Below, one piece after another: positions 41,187-62,776 of a DNA stretch of 64,000 bases. The stretch spans positions 24,457,898 to 24,521,897 of the forward strand of contig NC_081144.1 of assembly GCF_958295425.1 (NCBI RefSeq), written 5' to 3'. How positions within the stretch are numbered: the first letter of the stretch is position 1; the number at the start of each line of letters is the position of its first letter. A program made the translations under genes and the position numbers. This DNA comes from Solea solea. Its lineage: Eukaryota > Chordata > Actinopteri > Pleuronectiformes > Soleidae. The notes under the pieces were generated by a model. The model was not told the DNA's origin. It worked only from the letters and a program-made list of their open reading frames with translations, and did not search any database.

Positions 41187-41749
41187 GTATAATAATAATA
41201 ATAATAAGAGAACACAAACCAATTTAGTTGTGTCAATTGACTCATATCTCACAAGGTTAATATCTTAGTTTGTTCGACCGTATACTTCCTCTACAGAAAA
41301 TGTAATCAAAATCATTAACTTCTGAATTATGCTGCGCAAAGACAAACATGTTGAAAAAATAAAGTAAAACAATGAAATTATAATTTTTATTGAGATCAAT
41401 TATCCGTTATTTAAAGAGATGACTTTGTGTGTGTGCATCACCATCACCCAGTTCCTTCACACAGCTGCTTCCGTTTAGCATGCAGTTTCCATTGCAACAG
41501 ACTCCAGGTGCTTCATCGCTATGATTTTATTTCTGCTGAACTAGAGCCAGCATTGTCATTTCCTCTACTCATCATGTGATGAACATGTGTTTACTCCTGA
41601 CGTTTGTGTGCTGCTGGGAGTGAAACCTCCTCAGGGTGGCGTTATATCTGTTACAGCGCCACCAACAGGCCGTCCTGGTGGAACCTCTTTGCTGTGCAGA
41701 GGTCGGGTGGAGAATCTGAAGTGTCCTCTGCTTGTCCAGCACTAGATCA

Positions 41750-43428
41750 TCACATTGAGAGAACTTCTCCACTCCTGCTGTCGGACACGTCGCTCAGTCC
41801 CTGCAGCTCCCGCAGACCCTAAGGACAAGAGGACCAATCAGAAAAAGGCTTGTCTTCTAACTCCGCCTCCTCCATCTGACCAAAGCTCCTGTCTAAAACA
41901 TGTGGTTCATTAACTGATCATTCATGTTATATATAGTGAGAAATGATGAGTGGAGGCTCACTGTGTCACTGTGGAATCATGAAATATCATGCACCTTAAA
42001 GGCATAGTTGGGGTTTTCTGACATGTGGTGAGATGAGGTTTCAGCAACAGGGGGCGCTCACTGTGCTGTTACTGTGCCAGTGTCTCATACCATTATATTT
42101 ATTATAAATGTGTTGACATTCTTTCAGGTAACGAAAGTGATTAGTGATTAGTTGATTCAGTCAGAACTGCAGATGAAATTAAATATAATAAAATAAATTG
42201 AACATGACAAACTGACCTCCAGCACCATGCGGATGTTGGCTTTTATTTTGGCGGAGTCCTTGGTGAGCTGCTCTGTGAAGCTGCAACACACAACGCTAAC
42301 ATGTTAAGCATCTGTCTGTTTACGAAACTGTTTTACCAAACCGTTTACATTTTGACTCATTTGTTTCATTACCATGTATTATATGTGCTTTTTTTCATTA
42401 CCATCAATAATCTATGTGCTGATTAAAATGGAATGAAATGCATTTGAAATTTAAAGGAAAGAAAAAGGTGACAGCAAAGAACTGACGCTGTGAGCTGGTT
42501 TGTCTTTTTGTCGATGAACCGAAGAGCTTCGTCGTGATTCATCTCCACAAAGAAACCGTAACCTACTGCCACAAAGATCCTGGACGTGTCCTCCCTGACA
42601 GAGACGAGACAACGAGAGACAATGAGAGACAACAAGAGACCATGTCCTCCTTCCTTTTTTAATCTGATAAATCAGACTAAAACGTAAACATATTCTGATA
42701 CAACAGAGCAACGATCACTGGGATAAAGTGGGATTTTTAAATTATGTGAAGTCTTGGTGACATCACAGTGATCAGTAATGTGGTTTGATACTAATCAGCT
42801 GTCAATCACAGTGATTGATGAGGTAATTGGTAACTTACACTTCAGCCTGGACATAGAAGTTACAGCCCAGGTCCACATCTGTCTTCAGTCGATGAGAGTC
42901 TGCCCCCTGCAGGAGAACACACACACACACTGTGACTCTCTAATATGAAACATAAAACATTCAGTCCCTCTAGTAAAAACATTTAAGATGAAACAATTAT
43001 TCTATAAGTTACATAATCAGTATGTCAATGTGTGTGATTATCTGTGTGTGTGTGTACCTGCAGACTGTAGATGGTGTTCTTCAGCTGCAGATACTCAGAG
43101 ATCTTCTCATAAACTTCATCTCTTTGCTCCAACACTTTCCTGAAAACACACCATCACAAGCATCTTAATCACATCAGTGTGTACATGTATACATTATCAC
43201 TTCATTATGTTATTGAATTATCTGGCGCAATATATAAGATTAGGATTTATAGCATGAGATGTGACAAATATAATCTGCTTGAATCTTACAGTACATGCTG
43301 TGATGAGTGAACGTCAAACAGTAAAAAGTTTCTTACTGTAAATCTTTCTTCAGAACCAAACTGATGAAGTTTTCGTACTGCACCACCTTCTCGTCCACGT
43401 TAGCATTAGCATTAGCGGGCAGAGACAT
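41750..43428 (-). CDS. uxt: UXT, prefoldin-like transcript protein (ART-27)
   Basis: Small alpha-type prefoldin-like protein of the R2TP/URI-associated complex; the mammalian protein is also a nuclear receptor and NF-kB cofactor. Six exons (43428-43337, 43139-43058, 42906-42839, 42594-42487, 42280-42217, 41818-41750) join in phase to 160 residues; human UXT has 157. Visible blocks: [20 protein letters not shown] (N-terminal coiled-coil helix), [43 protein letters not shown] (the central beta hairpins), [32 protein letters not shown] (second helix). The N-terminus carries an Asn-Ala repeat ([11 protein letters not shown]) not typical of mammals. The gene is head to head with cdk20, about 1 kb between start codons. 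Confidence 0.95.
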
Positions 43429-44411
43429 GTTTTTACCTTTAAAATTAAATAAACGCTTTAATCTTCCGGCGGCTGTAAACACGCCGATTTCTCTGTTATT
43501 ACCACGGCCGGTTCTGACTCGGTTCCGTCACACACGGTCCCATTGACGACCCAAAACTGAGGTAAACAACACACACGGTTCCGCCTGTAACCCCGGAAAA
43601 ACCACCTGTGACCGTGGAAACGACTTCCGGGTTACACATTAAAAGCAGCACGCGCCTGCTGGAGCATCATTTCAAGAATAAAATTCATAAATAAATTAAA
43701 ACATAATGACATGTGACCTCCCGTTGACCTCCCAAACCTTTACTCTTTCAGTTCAGGAGCTGCGCCACTTCTCGTGACGTCACTGTAAACAAAGATGGCG
43801 GACCGGTTGTCGCTAAGGTTAGCTCGTTTAACGCAGACCGTTTGTTTAAAAGTGTCTCGTACGTGGACGTGTCAGCGTTTCTTCCTCATCGTTGTTTGTT
43901 AAAACATCACTTTGAGTTTCGATACTCACCTTCTGACAAACCCGACGCGTCACTAGCTCGTGGAATGTGAGGTTTTATCTCAGTTCGCTATCAGGCTATG
44001 CCAGTCGGTTACCAAGGTAACGTTAGCTAACAGTTGATTTGTTCCGCCCGTTGTTTTTTTTGACGAAAGTTTGAGAATATTCGTTTTCTTTGATTAGCCG
44101 ACTTGTAGAGAGCGTTTTGCTGACATTATATTTCGAAGAGACGTCAAACGTAATGATTAATTAAAACAATTGAAGGCGGATTCACTATCCGCCTTCAATT
44201 GGCAAATTTATGAATTGACTTGCGTGATAATTTGCAAATTACAACTCTAACAGAAGTTTCCCTCTGGTACAGGCTGGGATGAGCTCACAGTGACGTCATG
44301 ATGACGCAGTTAAAGGCCCAGAACAGACTTCAGATCAGTGACATAGAACTGGACCTAAACGTTTGAGCTCTGGAGTCTTGTTTCCTGTCAGATCTGGACC
44401 CAGTGTTGGAC
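43429..44411. promoter_or_regulatory. Bidirectional uxt/cdk20 promoter region
   Basis: The 983 bp between the divergent start codons holds CTTCCGGG at about 43624 (ETS-type), a perfect CRE TGACGTCA at 43775-43782 and AAGATGGCGGAC at 43792-43803, which fits a YY1 site as found just downstream of many TATA-less housekeeping starts. The arrangement suggests a shared promoter; 5' untranslated exons of cdk20 probably lie between 43800 and 44410. Confidence 0.6.
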
Positions 44412-45045
44412 ATGGAGCAGTACAGTATCCTGGGTCGGATCGGAGAAGGAGCCCACGGCATTGTCTTCAAGGCCAAACACATTGAGGTAGTTCTGCACTG
44501 ATCAATAATCATCCTACAACCATGACTGCAGCTGAGGTTCTGCTCTTTCACTAATAACTGATCAGGTGTATTGATAGTGGGTGTGGTCTGTCAGACAGGA
44601 GAGACGGTGGCTCTGAAGAAAGTGGCTCTGAGGCATCTGGAGGACGGCATCCCCAACCAGGCCCTGAGGGAGATCAAGGCTCTGCAGGAGATCGAGGACA
44701 ACCAGCATGTGAGTGCCTGAGGGCCTGAGGTCACAGGTCAGAGGTCAGCATCACACTCACTGCTGTTCCTTGTGGTCAGGTGGTGAAGCTGAAGGACGTC
44801 TTTCCTCACGGTACAGGCTTCGTGCTGGTCTTTGACTTCATGCTCTCTGACCTCTCTGAGGTCATTAGGAACGCTCAGCGACCTCTGACCCCGGCTCAGG
44901 TCAAAGGTTACATGAGGATGCTGCTGAAGGGAGTGGCCTTCTTGCATCACAACAACATTATGCACCGGGTAAAAAGCAGCTGAGTGTTTCCTGTATCCCT
45001 TCACAATTAAAGCCCTGACTTCCTCTGTGCATGCGTGCATATGTT

Positions 45046-45087
<42 letters not shown>

Positions 45088-45338
45088 GACCTGAAGCCAG
45101 CAAACCTCCTCATCAGCTCCTCAGGTCACCTGAAGATCGCAGACTTCGGTTTAGCGCGACTGTTCAGTGAGCAGGGAGAGAGACTGTACAGCCACCAGGT
45201 GGCAACCAGGTATCACGGGACATATTTTTTTGTTTAAGTTACATATTGAACCTTTAATTCAGCATCAAACACATGTTTTCAGACAAATTTTAAGCCTGTA
45301 AGACGAAAACAAAAGTTTTGCTGGTTCACCTTTTCCTC

Positions 45339-45371
<33 letters not shown>

Positions 45372-46728
45372 AGGTGGTACAGAGCCCCTGAGCTTCTTTA
45401 CGGAGCCAGAAGATACGACGAGGGCGTGGACCTCTGGTAAGAAAACTACAGCTCCACAGCAGATGACACAATGAAGACACAGCAAAAACAAATACAAACA
45501 AGTTCTCTTGTTACTTACGTTAGTTTCACATCATAACTGTGTGTGTATGTGTGTGTGTGTCTCAGGGCGGTGGGTTGTATCTTTGCTGAGCTCCTGAACT
45601 CGTCTCCTCTCTTTCCTGGAGAAAACGACATTGAGCAGCTGTGCTGCGTCCTCAGAGTCCTGGGCACGCCCACACAGGAGAGCTGGCCAGTAAGACTCCG
45701 CCCACACCTCCTACACCTGACCTCCTGACACGCGCACATACTGCTGGTCAGGTTAAAATGGGTGGGGCTATAGTTGAGGGTTTGAGGTTATGATGTTGCA
45801 TAGAGATGACCCCGCCCACAGAGGCAGCCATTTTATCATGAATTCACAGTAGCTGTGTCCCATTCCAGGGACTGGACCCTACTGAGTGTGGATTTGTCGG
45901 CCAGATGTCATCATATCGCGTCACAGCGCAGCGACGTAGGCTGTCCCAATTCAAACAGGCTTGTGACTCAGTCCCTGTTATGTTCAGGTGCCGGGGCCCC
46001 GCCCTCACCTGTATGATCAGCTCAGGTCATTATTATCTGGGATCAATCACTCACATATTCACTCATTCATTCATTCATTCATTCATTGTCATCTGCAGCC
46101 AATCCCAGCTGTCACAGTGTGAAAGGCGGGTCAAAGGTCACCAGTCCATAACAGGTCAAGCTGTTCAGTGTCCAGTTAACAGTGTTGATGCGCTCTCTTC
46201 ATCACCATGGTAACGTCCCCACTTTGTGTCCACAGGAAATGGTCGATTTACCCGACTACAATAAAATCACCTTTAAAGAGAATCCTGCAATCCCATTGGA
46301 GGAGATTGTGCCGGACACGCCCCCTCAGGCCATCGACCTGCTCTACAACTTCCTGGTTTATCCTTCAAAACAGCGATGCTCTGCCTCTCGGGTATGAAAT
46401 AGGAAGTTCTCTGAGTGACGTCAAAGGAAAATAGCTGCCGTGTAAGTGGTAAAATAAAAGTTTCTGATTATTGATCTTCTTGCTTTTCTCCTCCTCCACT
46501 CCTTCATTCTTCTTCCCTTCCTCTCCTCCTCCTCAGGCACTCCTCCATCCGTACTTCTTCTCCTCTCCTCTTCCCGCTCACCACTCAGAGTTGCCCATCC
46601 CTCAGAGGGGGGGGCGGCCCCCGCGGCAGCGCCTGCAGGCCCCGCCCACTGACTTCTCTGTGGACCTACCCTTGCAGAACAGCGTGGTGGACCCTGTGCT
46701 GCTGCAGGGACACGCTTCCTGCCTCTGA
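44412..46728 (+). CDS. cdk20: Cyclin-dependent kinase 20 (CCRK)
   Basis: Ser/Thr kinase of the CDK family; the mammalian protein activates CDK2 and the ciliary kinase ICK/CILK1 and restrains Hedgehog signalling at cilia. Eight exons (44412-44486, 44595-44708, 44780-44968, 45088-45209, 45374-45436, 45566-45689, 46236-46391, 46537-46728) give 344 residues; human has 346. Motifs in order: Gly-loop [14 protein letters not shown], catalytic Lys in TVALKKV, alpha-[17 protein letters not shown], catalytic HRD split over the 44968/45088 junction ([11 protein letters not shown]), DFGLAR, T-loop [28 protein letters not shown], and C-terminal ALLHPYFF. The acceptor of the HRD exon lies directly after a (TG)n tract (45047-45086). 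Confidence 0.97.
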
Positions 46729-47233
46729 CCAATCATCAGTTTGTCAATAATTGACAACAAAACGAAGAAATATGACTGTATTAATCAACAATGTTGCTGT
46801 TGTTATTAACAACAATTAAATGGATGAGCCCCGCCCCTTTCCAACTCTTTTTCATTTGTATTTGTTTGAGTCACACAACACAAATAAAACCAAAAGTTTA
46901 TCATTCAGATTATTTTGCATACAGAGAGCGTTGTGGGTATTTCTGCTGCCTCCAAGTTTCTTCTTAAAGAAATTTTCCACACATTTGGCTCCTCCCACCA
47001 TCATTTTCTCCTCCAGGCTCCTCCCACTCTGCTCAGATCAGCAGTCAGACTCCAGTGTATGTGTGTGTGTGTGTGAGCAGCTCATCCTGTGAGTATATTC
47101 ATTATATTCATAATCTTCATCTTCTTCATCCTCATCTGTCACAGAGATCCTGTGTGGTCAGAGAGAGAGCGCTCACTCTGTCACCTTTAATCGCATTCTC
47201 TGAGAGTTATATTCTGAACTTATACAAGTGATA
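46729..47233. other. cdk20 3' flank / gata1-like promoter region
   Basis: A 505 bp gap between two genes on the same strand. It has AATAAA at about 46881-46886 (cdk20 polyadenylation candidate) and TG/GA microsatellite stretches. No coding sequence seen. Confidence 0.5.
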
Positions 47234-48796
47234 ATGGTGAGTGCTCTGTAACTTCCTCCTGCATGTGTGTGTGTGCACTATGAACAGTAAATATATGAAT
47301 ACATTAGGTTATATATATTGCATGATTATAGCAGTTAATGATACAAAAGCTGATCTGGTGTTCACATGGCATCTGTCTGTTTTTCTTTTTTTTGCATTAT
47401 AAATATTATTTTTTTTTTTACTGTAAATATTGAAAAGAACGGCTTTTATTTTGTTATGGCGTGTGATCTCATCATGAATACTTTTATTGAGATGTCATGA
47501 TGGACAGATATATTCTCTTCTGCAGGTTAGCCCCGCCCCTTCACACGCCTTCCTCCAATCATCAGTTATGTCCCATGATGCCACTCACCAGGTCCTCAGT
47601 CCCTGCCTCTGGTTGGACGAGTCCAGTTGTCAATCACTGAGCTCAATTTATGTTTCACCTCCCTCCTCATCAGTACGTGACTTTAACTGCCTGGCTACGC
47701 CCCCCAACTCATCTCCTGTATGGAACGGGTACTATGACAACCTGGGCCCCTCCCTCTCTGGTGGTTGGTTGTCACCTGTCAATCAAACATGGCGACAGGA
47801 TTTTGGTCCAGGTGAGACATCGTCATGTCAGTCACTGTCATGTGACCCAGTGACTCCACCTCTTATCAAAGTGTGTGTCTGTGTATGTGTGTTTCTTCAG
47901 AGAAGCGTGTGTGTGTGAGCTGTGGGACAGACAGTGCCCCCCTGTGGAGGAGAGACAGTGCTGGTCATCACACGTGTCACGACTGCAGCTTTAAGAGACA
48001 AGAAACAAACAGAGGAGTGTTAACATCAAAGAGAACAAGAGTACGACACACACACACACTCTGCTTTCAACCTTGGTGCTAAACTATGTTGACATTTGTC
48101 TAAGGGGTCTGTATCCTGTTTTTAGTGTCCGTGTTAAGCTAGGCTAATATTTTTACCCTGTTTTTAGGGTCCGTGTTAAGCTAGGCTAATATTTTTACCC
48201 TGTTTTTAGTGTCGGTGTTAAGCTAGGCTAATATTTTTACCCGGTTTTTAGTGTCCGTGTTAAGCTAGGCTAATATTTTTACCCTGTTTTTAGTGTCCGT
48301 GTTAAGCTAGTCACTTTGGATAAAATGTCTGCTAAATGACATGTAATGTAATGTAATGTGTCTGTTTTAAGCTAGGCGGCTACCCGTTAACCCTGGTTAC
48401 AAACTGACTCAGCAGAATTGAAAGAATCTGGATTTATTTTTTTCAGATGGCGACTCTGCGAAAAGGAACTCGGTGTGTCAACTGTGACACAGAAAAAACA
48501 ACACTGTGGAGAAGAAACACTGAAGGACAACCAGTGTGTAACGCCTGTGGACTCTACTACAAATTACACAAGGTACTACACACTCTACTACAAACTACAC
48601 AAGGTACTACAAACTACACAAGGTACTACACACTCTACTACAAACTACACAAGGTACTAAAACTGTGTGCGTGCGTGTGTGTGTGTGTGTGTTTCAGGTT
48701 AACAGACCACTGACGATGAAAAAAAATCAAATCCAAACCAGGAAGCGTAAAGTGACCAAACAGCAGATGCAAAAGCTGTCATTCATAAAAAAATAG
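47234..48796 (+). CDS. Divergent, short GATA1-like zinc-finger transcription factor
   Basis: Five exons (47234-47236, 47526-47811, 47901-48040, 48447-48572, 48698-48796) join in phase to only 217 residues; vertebrate GATA1 is about 400. Exon 1 contributes just the ATG. Exon 2 is a Ser/Pro-rich activation-like region with aromatic motifs ([16 protein letters not shown]). The N-finger keeps CX2C-X17-CX2C ([18 protein letters not shown]...CHDC), but the usual GLYHKMNGQNRP-type linker is replaced by [10 protein letters not shown]. The C-finger is canonical ([18 protein letters not shown]...[12 protein letters not shown]) and is followed by the basic tail [18 protein letters not shown]. The position beside magix, elk1, uxt, otud5 and slc35a2 supports gata1 descent, possibly a duplicate. 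An in-frame ATG at 47568 is an alternative start. Confidence 0.85.
48085..48307. repeat. Tandem repeat (about 43 bp) in gata1-like intron 3
   Basis: About five copies of GTGTTAAGCTAGGCTAATAT plus TTTTACCCTGTTTTTAGTGTCC. The last copy is interrupted by the retroposon tail at about 48308-48358. Confidence 0.93.
48308..48358 (+). mobile_element. Very short L2/SINE 3' tail inserted in a repeat unit
   Basis: CACTTTGGATAAAATGTCTG, CTAAATGACATG and (TAATG)n match the tails near 660 and 21790. The 43-bp array resumes afterwards (TGTTTTAAGCTAGGCGG), so this is an extremely 5'-truncated insertion. Confidence 0.7.
48553..48660 (+). repeat. Tandem copies of the exon 4 end and splice donor, gata1-like gene
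   Basis: The end of the C-finger exon (CTACTACAAATTACACAAG) and its donor GTACTA are repeated downstream three more times, as CTACAAACTACACAAGGTACTA, with alternating long and short units. Each copy recreates an AAG|GTACTA donor. Confidence 0.92.
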
Positions 48797-49431
48797 TTCC
48801 TGCTTCATGTGTTCACTCACCTCATGTGTTCACTCACACTTTACCTTTACACTTTGTTGTTCTTCTCTTTGTCTTTTTTTTCCATTGCTTTTTGTTTTTC
48901 ATTTTACTGGAACAGCAGTGGGGAAAATGTCGCCCCCGTGGCCGCAATGGTTATTACAAGGTACAACACATCATTGTCCTATTATGATGATGATGATTTT
49001 GTAAAATCAGAGCTCAGCAGATGTTGTTTGTTTGTTTGTCTTGGTTCAGATGTGTTTGTAAGAACTGATGTCATGCTCATATAAAGTTGAACTATGGTGT
49101 CCTCCGAGGCTCAAGTTTTCATTTTCTTTGACCTTTACACTGAAGAGACATACATCTGTCTCTCTCTCTCTCATTGACTGATTATATATATTGTGTTTAG
49201 TCCAGTTGTAATACTGTAGCTTCATGTTTAGACAGACAGTGAAGAGCCCCCCCCAGGCTCCGCCCCCTGCAGGAGGCCGATGTTGTGTAACGCAGGAGGC
49301 CGATGTTGTGTAACGCAGGAGGCTTCTGGTTTTCCGGAGAGGAAACGGGAGATGAAGAGGAGACGTTAGAGGCCAGAGACTCTCTACCTCTGTGTGTGTG
49401 TGTGTGTGATATGACACTGAGCATCAACCAC

Positions 49432-49464
<33 letters not shown>

Positions 49465-50765
49465 AACCGTTAACATGTGGCTGACAAACTTGTGACCACA
49501 ACAGCAACGAAACACCTGGACGTCAACGTTTAACTCCACTTAACTCCGCCCATGCACAAACACACACACACAAGGAAAGACAGGTCACATGACCACAGGC
49601 CTCTGCAGTTGATCATTTCATGCTCATCATGACTTTGGTGACCCCTGGACTCTACTGACCTTTGACCCCACACAGACCAGCTGTCTCAGATCACCTGTGT
49701 GTAAACGAGGACGACACAAAAACGACGTCCTCTCACCACCTCTGTCTGATCACTTACAGGTGCATCGTTGGTCCTGAAGGTGGCGACAGAGGGGGAATCA
49801 CCAGCATCACAGTTACCATGGTGACACCAACAGGTGAACCCCTCACTTCTGTGAACTCACCATCATCATCTTCATCATTGAACCTCAGTGAGTCACTTTC
49901 ATGTTGTATGCGTGTGTGTGGTAGGAAACAGTATAAGAGGTCATGACCTCTGACCTCATACATCAGCTCACATGACCTCTTGTTTTAAAACTCATCTCCG
50001 TTTTGTTTTGAATTAAACATTTGTTTAAAAAAATACTTTTTTACTGAGCTTTAGACGTGAGGACGATGTCATGACTCTCACACCAAACCTCATAGAGAAA
50101 ATCAGCAATTTTAGCTTGCGGTGACACAGGAGCTGCTGGTCAACCGCTGCCTCGTGTGGACACTTTGTGTCACTGAGGTCAATCTGAATGAAGGATTTTA
50201 AACACTGTAGTGACAAAATAAGACATTTGAAGTTACTGATGGAGGCAGCAGTGATGTGATGTTAAAATCACTGATTTTTTGGTGTTTGGTGTGAGGAGAG
50301 TGAGTGGTTTACAAACTTCAGTTTCCTATTGGAAAAGTCTGTCTAACAGTGAGATGAAGACATGAACATGTGACGTAGACATCGTAGACCTCCATGTGTC
50401 AGGCTGGTTCTCAGCAGCAGGGGGCTCTCACAGACGTGTCTCTGAGGACAGACGTGTCTCTGAGGACAGACATGTCTCTGGACAGCATCCTGCAGAAAAA
50501 TCTAAATCAAATAAATAAAACAACTCACTGGTCACAGATGATTAATAATCATTAACTTTATAAATGTTCATCTTTACATTAAACTCGAAAAGTAATAAAA
50601 CACTGTGTGTGTGTGTGTGTGTGTGTGCTGGTCATGTGACTTTTCTGTTATTTATGACAAAGTAAATCAAAGGGTGAATTTACAATTATCATATTTAAAT
50701 TGACTCATCAATAATGATTTAAATCACAAACTTTTTTTTAAATGTGTAACGACCTCTGACCTCAG
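48797..50765. other. Intergenic / gata1-like 3' flank
   Basis: No gene identified. There are duplicated 23-bp blocks near 49272-49320 (AGGAGGCCGATGTTGTGTAA twice), CA microsatellites at about 49390-49460, and a splice-flanked open stretch 49759-49889 (acceptor TTACAG, donor CTCA|GTGAGT) that I could not assign. A full palindromic repeat copy lies at about 50075-50440. Confidence 0.4.
50075..50440. repeat. Dispersed palindromic repeat, near-complete copy
   Basis: Arms CTCATAGAGAAAATCAGC and GATTTTTTGGTGTTTGGTGT face each other around GAGCTGCTGGTCAACCGCTG. The outer segment GGAAAAGTCTGTCTAACAGT and GGTTCTCAGCAGCAGGGGGC is shared in reverse orientation with the copy at 62395-62580. Confidence 0.75.
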
Positions 50766-51503
50766 ATGCCGCGTGATGATTATTATTCTGTAAATCAAAG
50801 TGACGAGGACAATGACTGGCCACGCCCACTGGACGTGAGGCTTGTTTTGGTTTTATTGGACATGCTGACGCTCACAATCGTCTCACATAAGAAAAAACAG
50901 CTCAGGGGGCGGGGCAGTGAGATAGAAGGGGGCGGGGCCTCAGCGTCAATCTGCAGGATGAAGGTCCAAAAACAAAATGAGGCACTTGTTCTGATCCAGA
51001 GCTGCGTTACCATGGCGACCATGTCAGAACCACAGCTGGACATGACATCAATGTGTGTGTATGTGTGTGTGTCTACAGTATGTATATGTGTATGTGTGTG
51101 TCTGTGAGTATGTGCGTGTGTGTGTGTGTGTCTGTGTATGGCTCTGTTACATCATCACAATAAAGGTTTTTTCATTTTTACAAGCAGGCAGATCAAACTT
51201 CTCTGTTCTAACGATGATGGTGATGATGAAGATGATGTCATCATTGAGTCTTTACATGTTTATAAAAATAAAAATCATTCCATCATATTCACATGCTCAG
51301 ATAAACAGAATCAGCTGTTTGGTCTCCGAGGCAACGAGACGCAAACATTTGCATACGAGTTTAAAGATGATGATGATGAAGATCATCAGTCTGTCTCTCT
51401 TCAGGTCACTGACTCCTCTGTGTTTACCTCTAATTGGTCAGCTGAATTAAGATGGGAGAGTGGGCGGGGCTTAAGCTTAAGTGAAGGTTCCTGGAGAAGA
51501 TGA
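50766..51503 (+). CDS. Unidentified two-exon reading frame (126 residues)
   Basis: I do not recognise this gene with certainty. Exon A 50766-50834 begins at an ATG right after CCTCAG, encodes MPRDDYYSVNQSDEDNDW and ends GGAC|GTGAGG. Exon B 51192-51503 starts after GGCAG in the matching phase 0 and runs to TGA: IKLLCSNDDGDDEDDVIIES, LHVYKNKNHSIIFTCSDKQN, FAYEFKDDDDEDHQSVSLQV. It is highly acidic, with no signal peptide or membrane segment. The alternation LHVYKNKNHSIIFTC...QLFGL...FAYEFKDD...VSLQV faintly resembles the first beta strands of IL-18/IL-1-type cytokines after an acidic pro-region, but the C-terminal half of such a fold is not found before 51939. A donor-like CTTCAG|GTCACT at about 51404 might lead elsewhere. 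Could be non-coding. Confidence 0.3.
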
Positions 51504-51504
51504 G

Positions 51505-51625
51505 CTCTTACCATGGTGATCTACTCTGGTTACCATAGTGATCTACTCTGGTAGCTGTGGTGATCCACTTTGGTTACCATAGTGATCTACTCTGGTTACC
51601 ATGTGATCTACTCCATGGTGAGCCA
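51505..51625. repeat. Short tandem repeat CCATRGTGATCTACTCTGGTTA
   Basis: About five degenerate copies of a roughly 22-bp unit directly after the open frame ending at 51503. An AATAAA follows at about 51713. Confidence 0.85.
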
Positions 51626-51938
51626 TGGTGATGAACCATAACCTCACAGAGAGCAGTGACACTGACGTGGACTCATGACTCAGCACTCATGCCCTGAGGC
51701 ATGATGGGTAAATAAAAGATGTCAATCAAACGCCTCTAAACCATCGACCAATCAGAAAAAAGTCGTTGTCTTTTTACATCTCATCCTCTAATCAGAAGTT
51801 AGAATAGTCTGTTATCATCCAATGAGATGCAGGAAGGGGTGGGGTTTTCTCTCAGCAGGCCAATCAAATAAAGCCCTTATAAGTAGCCAATAAAAAATCC
51901 AGCAAATACAGGAAGTGAACGTTGTCAGAGTCAGCCAA

Positions 51939-62115
<10,177 letters not shown>

Positions 62116-62394
62116 GGCGGCTGAGCTGCAGGAAGAGACAACAGCAAGGGGACGACTTCAGTCAACAACACACCTGTGATGTCATCATGTGATGTCATCG
62201 CAGGGGGAACACCACTCACGCCCTCAACAATGACACAAGGTTTCCTACATATCTCCTTGAATCCTAGGAATGCTACACTGTCTCCTAGCAACAGTGAAGT
62301 GCTGAATCAGCTGAACGACACGGAGTGGAGTCAGAGAACAGATGGTGAACGACAGGGAGCCACACACACTTTAAAGGAATAGTTCAGGTTTTTG

Positions 62395-62580
62395 GAGTGT
62401 GTAAGTATTCTTATTAACTGTGCTGTGAGCGCCCCCTGCTGCTGAGAACCATCCTGACACACAGAGACTCACTCAGTGAAACTGACTTTATCTCACTGTG
62501 AGACAGACATTTCCAACAGGAAGCTGAAGTTTGTAAACCGCTCACTCTCCCAGGTTCAAACTAAGTGAACTGTCCCTTTA
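62395..62580. repeat. Dispersed palindromic repeat fragment
   Basis: Contains GCCCCCTGCTGCTGAGAACC, ACAGACATTTCCAACAGGAA and TTTGTAAACCGCTCACTCTC, the outer part of the family, inverted relative to the copy at 50075-50440. Confidence 0.7.
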
Positions 62581-62744
62581 ACTAGAAAAACACAGATGAG
62601 GAAGCTTCCTAGGAAGGACAGGAGGAGGGAAAGTGTCCTAGTTTTAAGACAGGAAGTGACATGTGTGTGCGTGAGTGAATGAATGAGTGAGTGAGTGAGT
62701 GTGTGTGAGTGAGTGTGTGTCTGAGTGAATGAGAGAGTGAGTGA

Positions 62745-62776
<32 letters not shown>

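Larger units (their letters stand above)
37216..41749. other. Intergenic: elk1 5' side and uxt 3' flank
   Basis: No protein-coding gene recognised apart from transposon remnants. GC-rich sequence at 38920-39740 with repeated CCG and CGG triplets is the likely elk1 promoter/CpG-rich region. The rest holds a small DNA-transposon relic (38201-38544), a LINE insertion (39791-40991), an ATT/AAT microsatellite (41118-41208) and AT-rich sequence. Confidence 0.5.
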
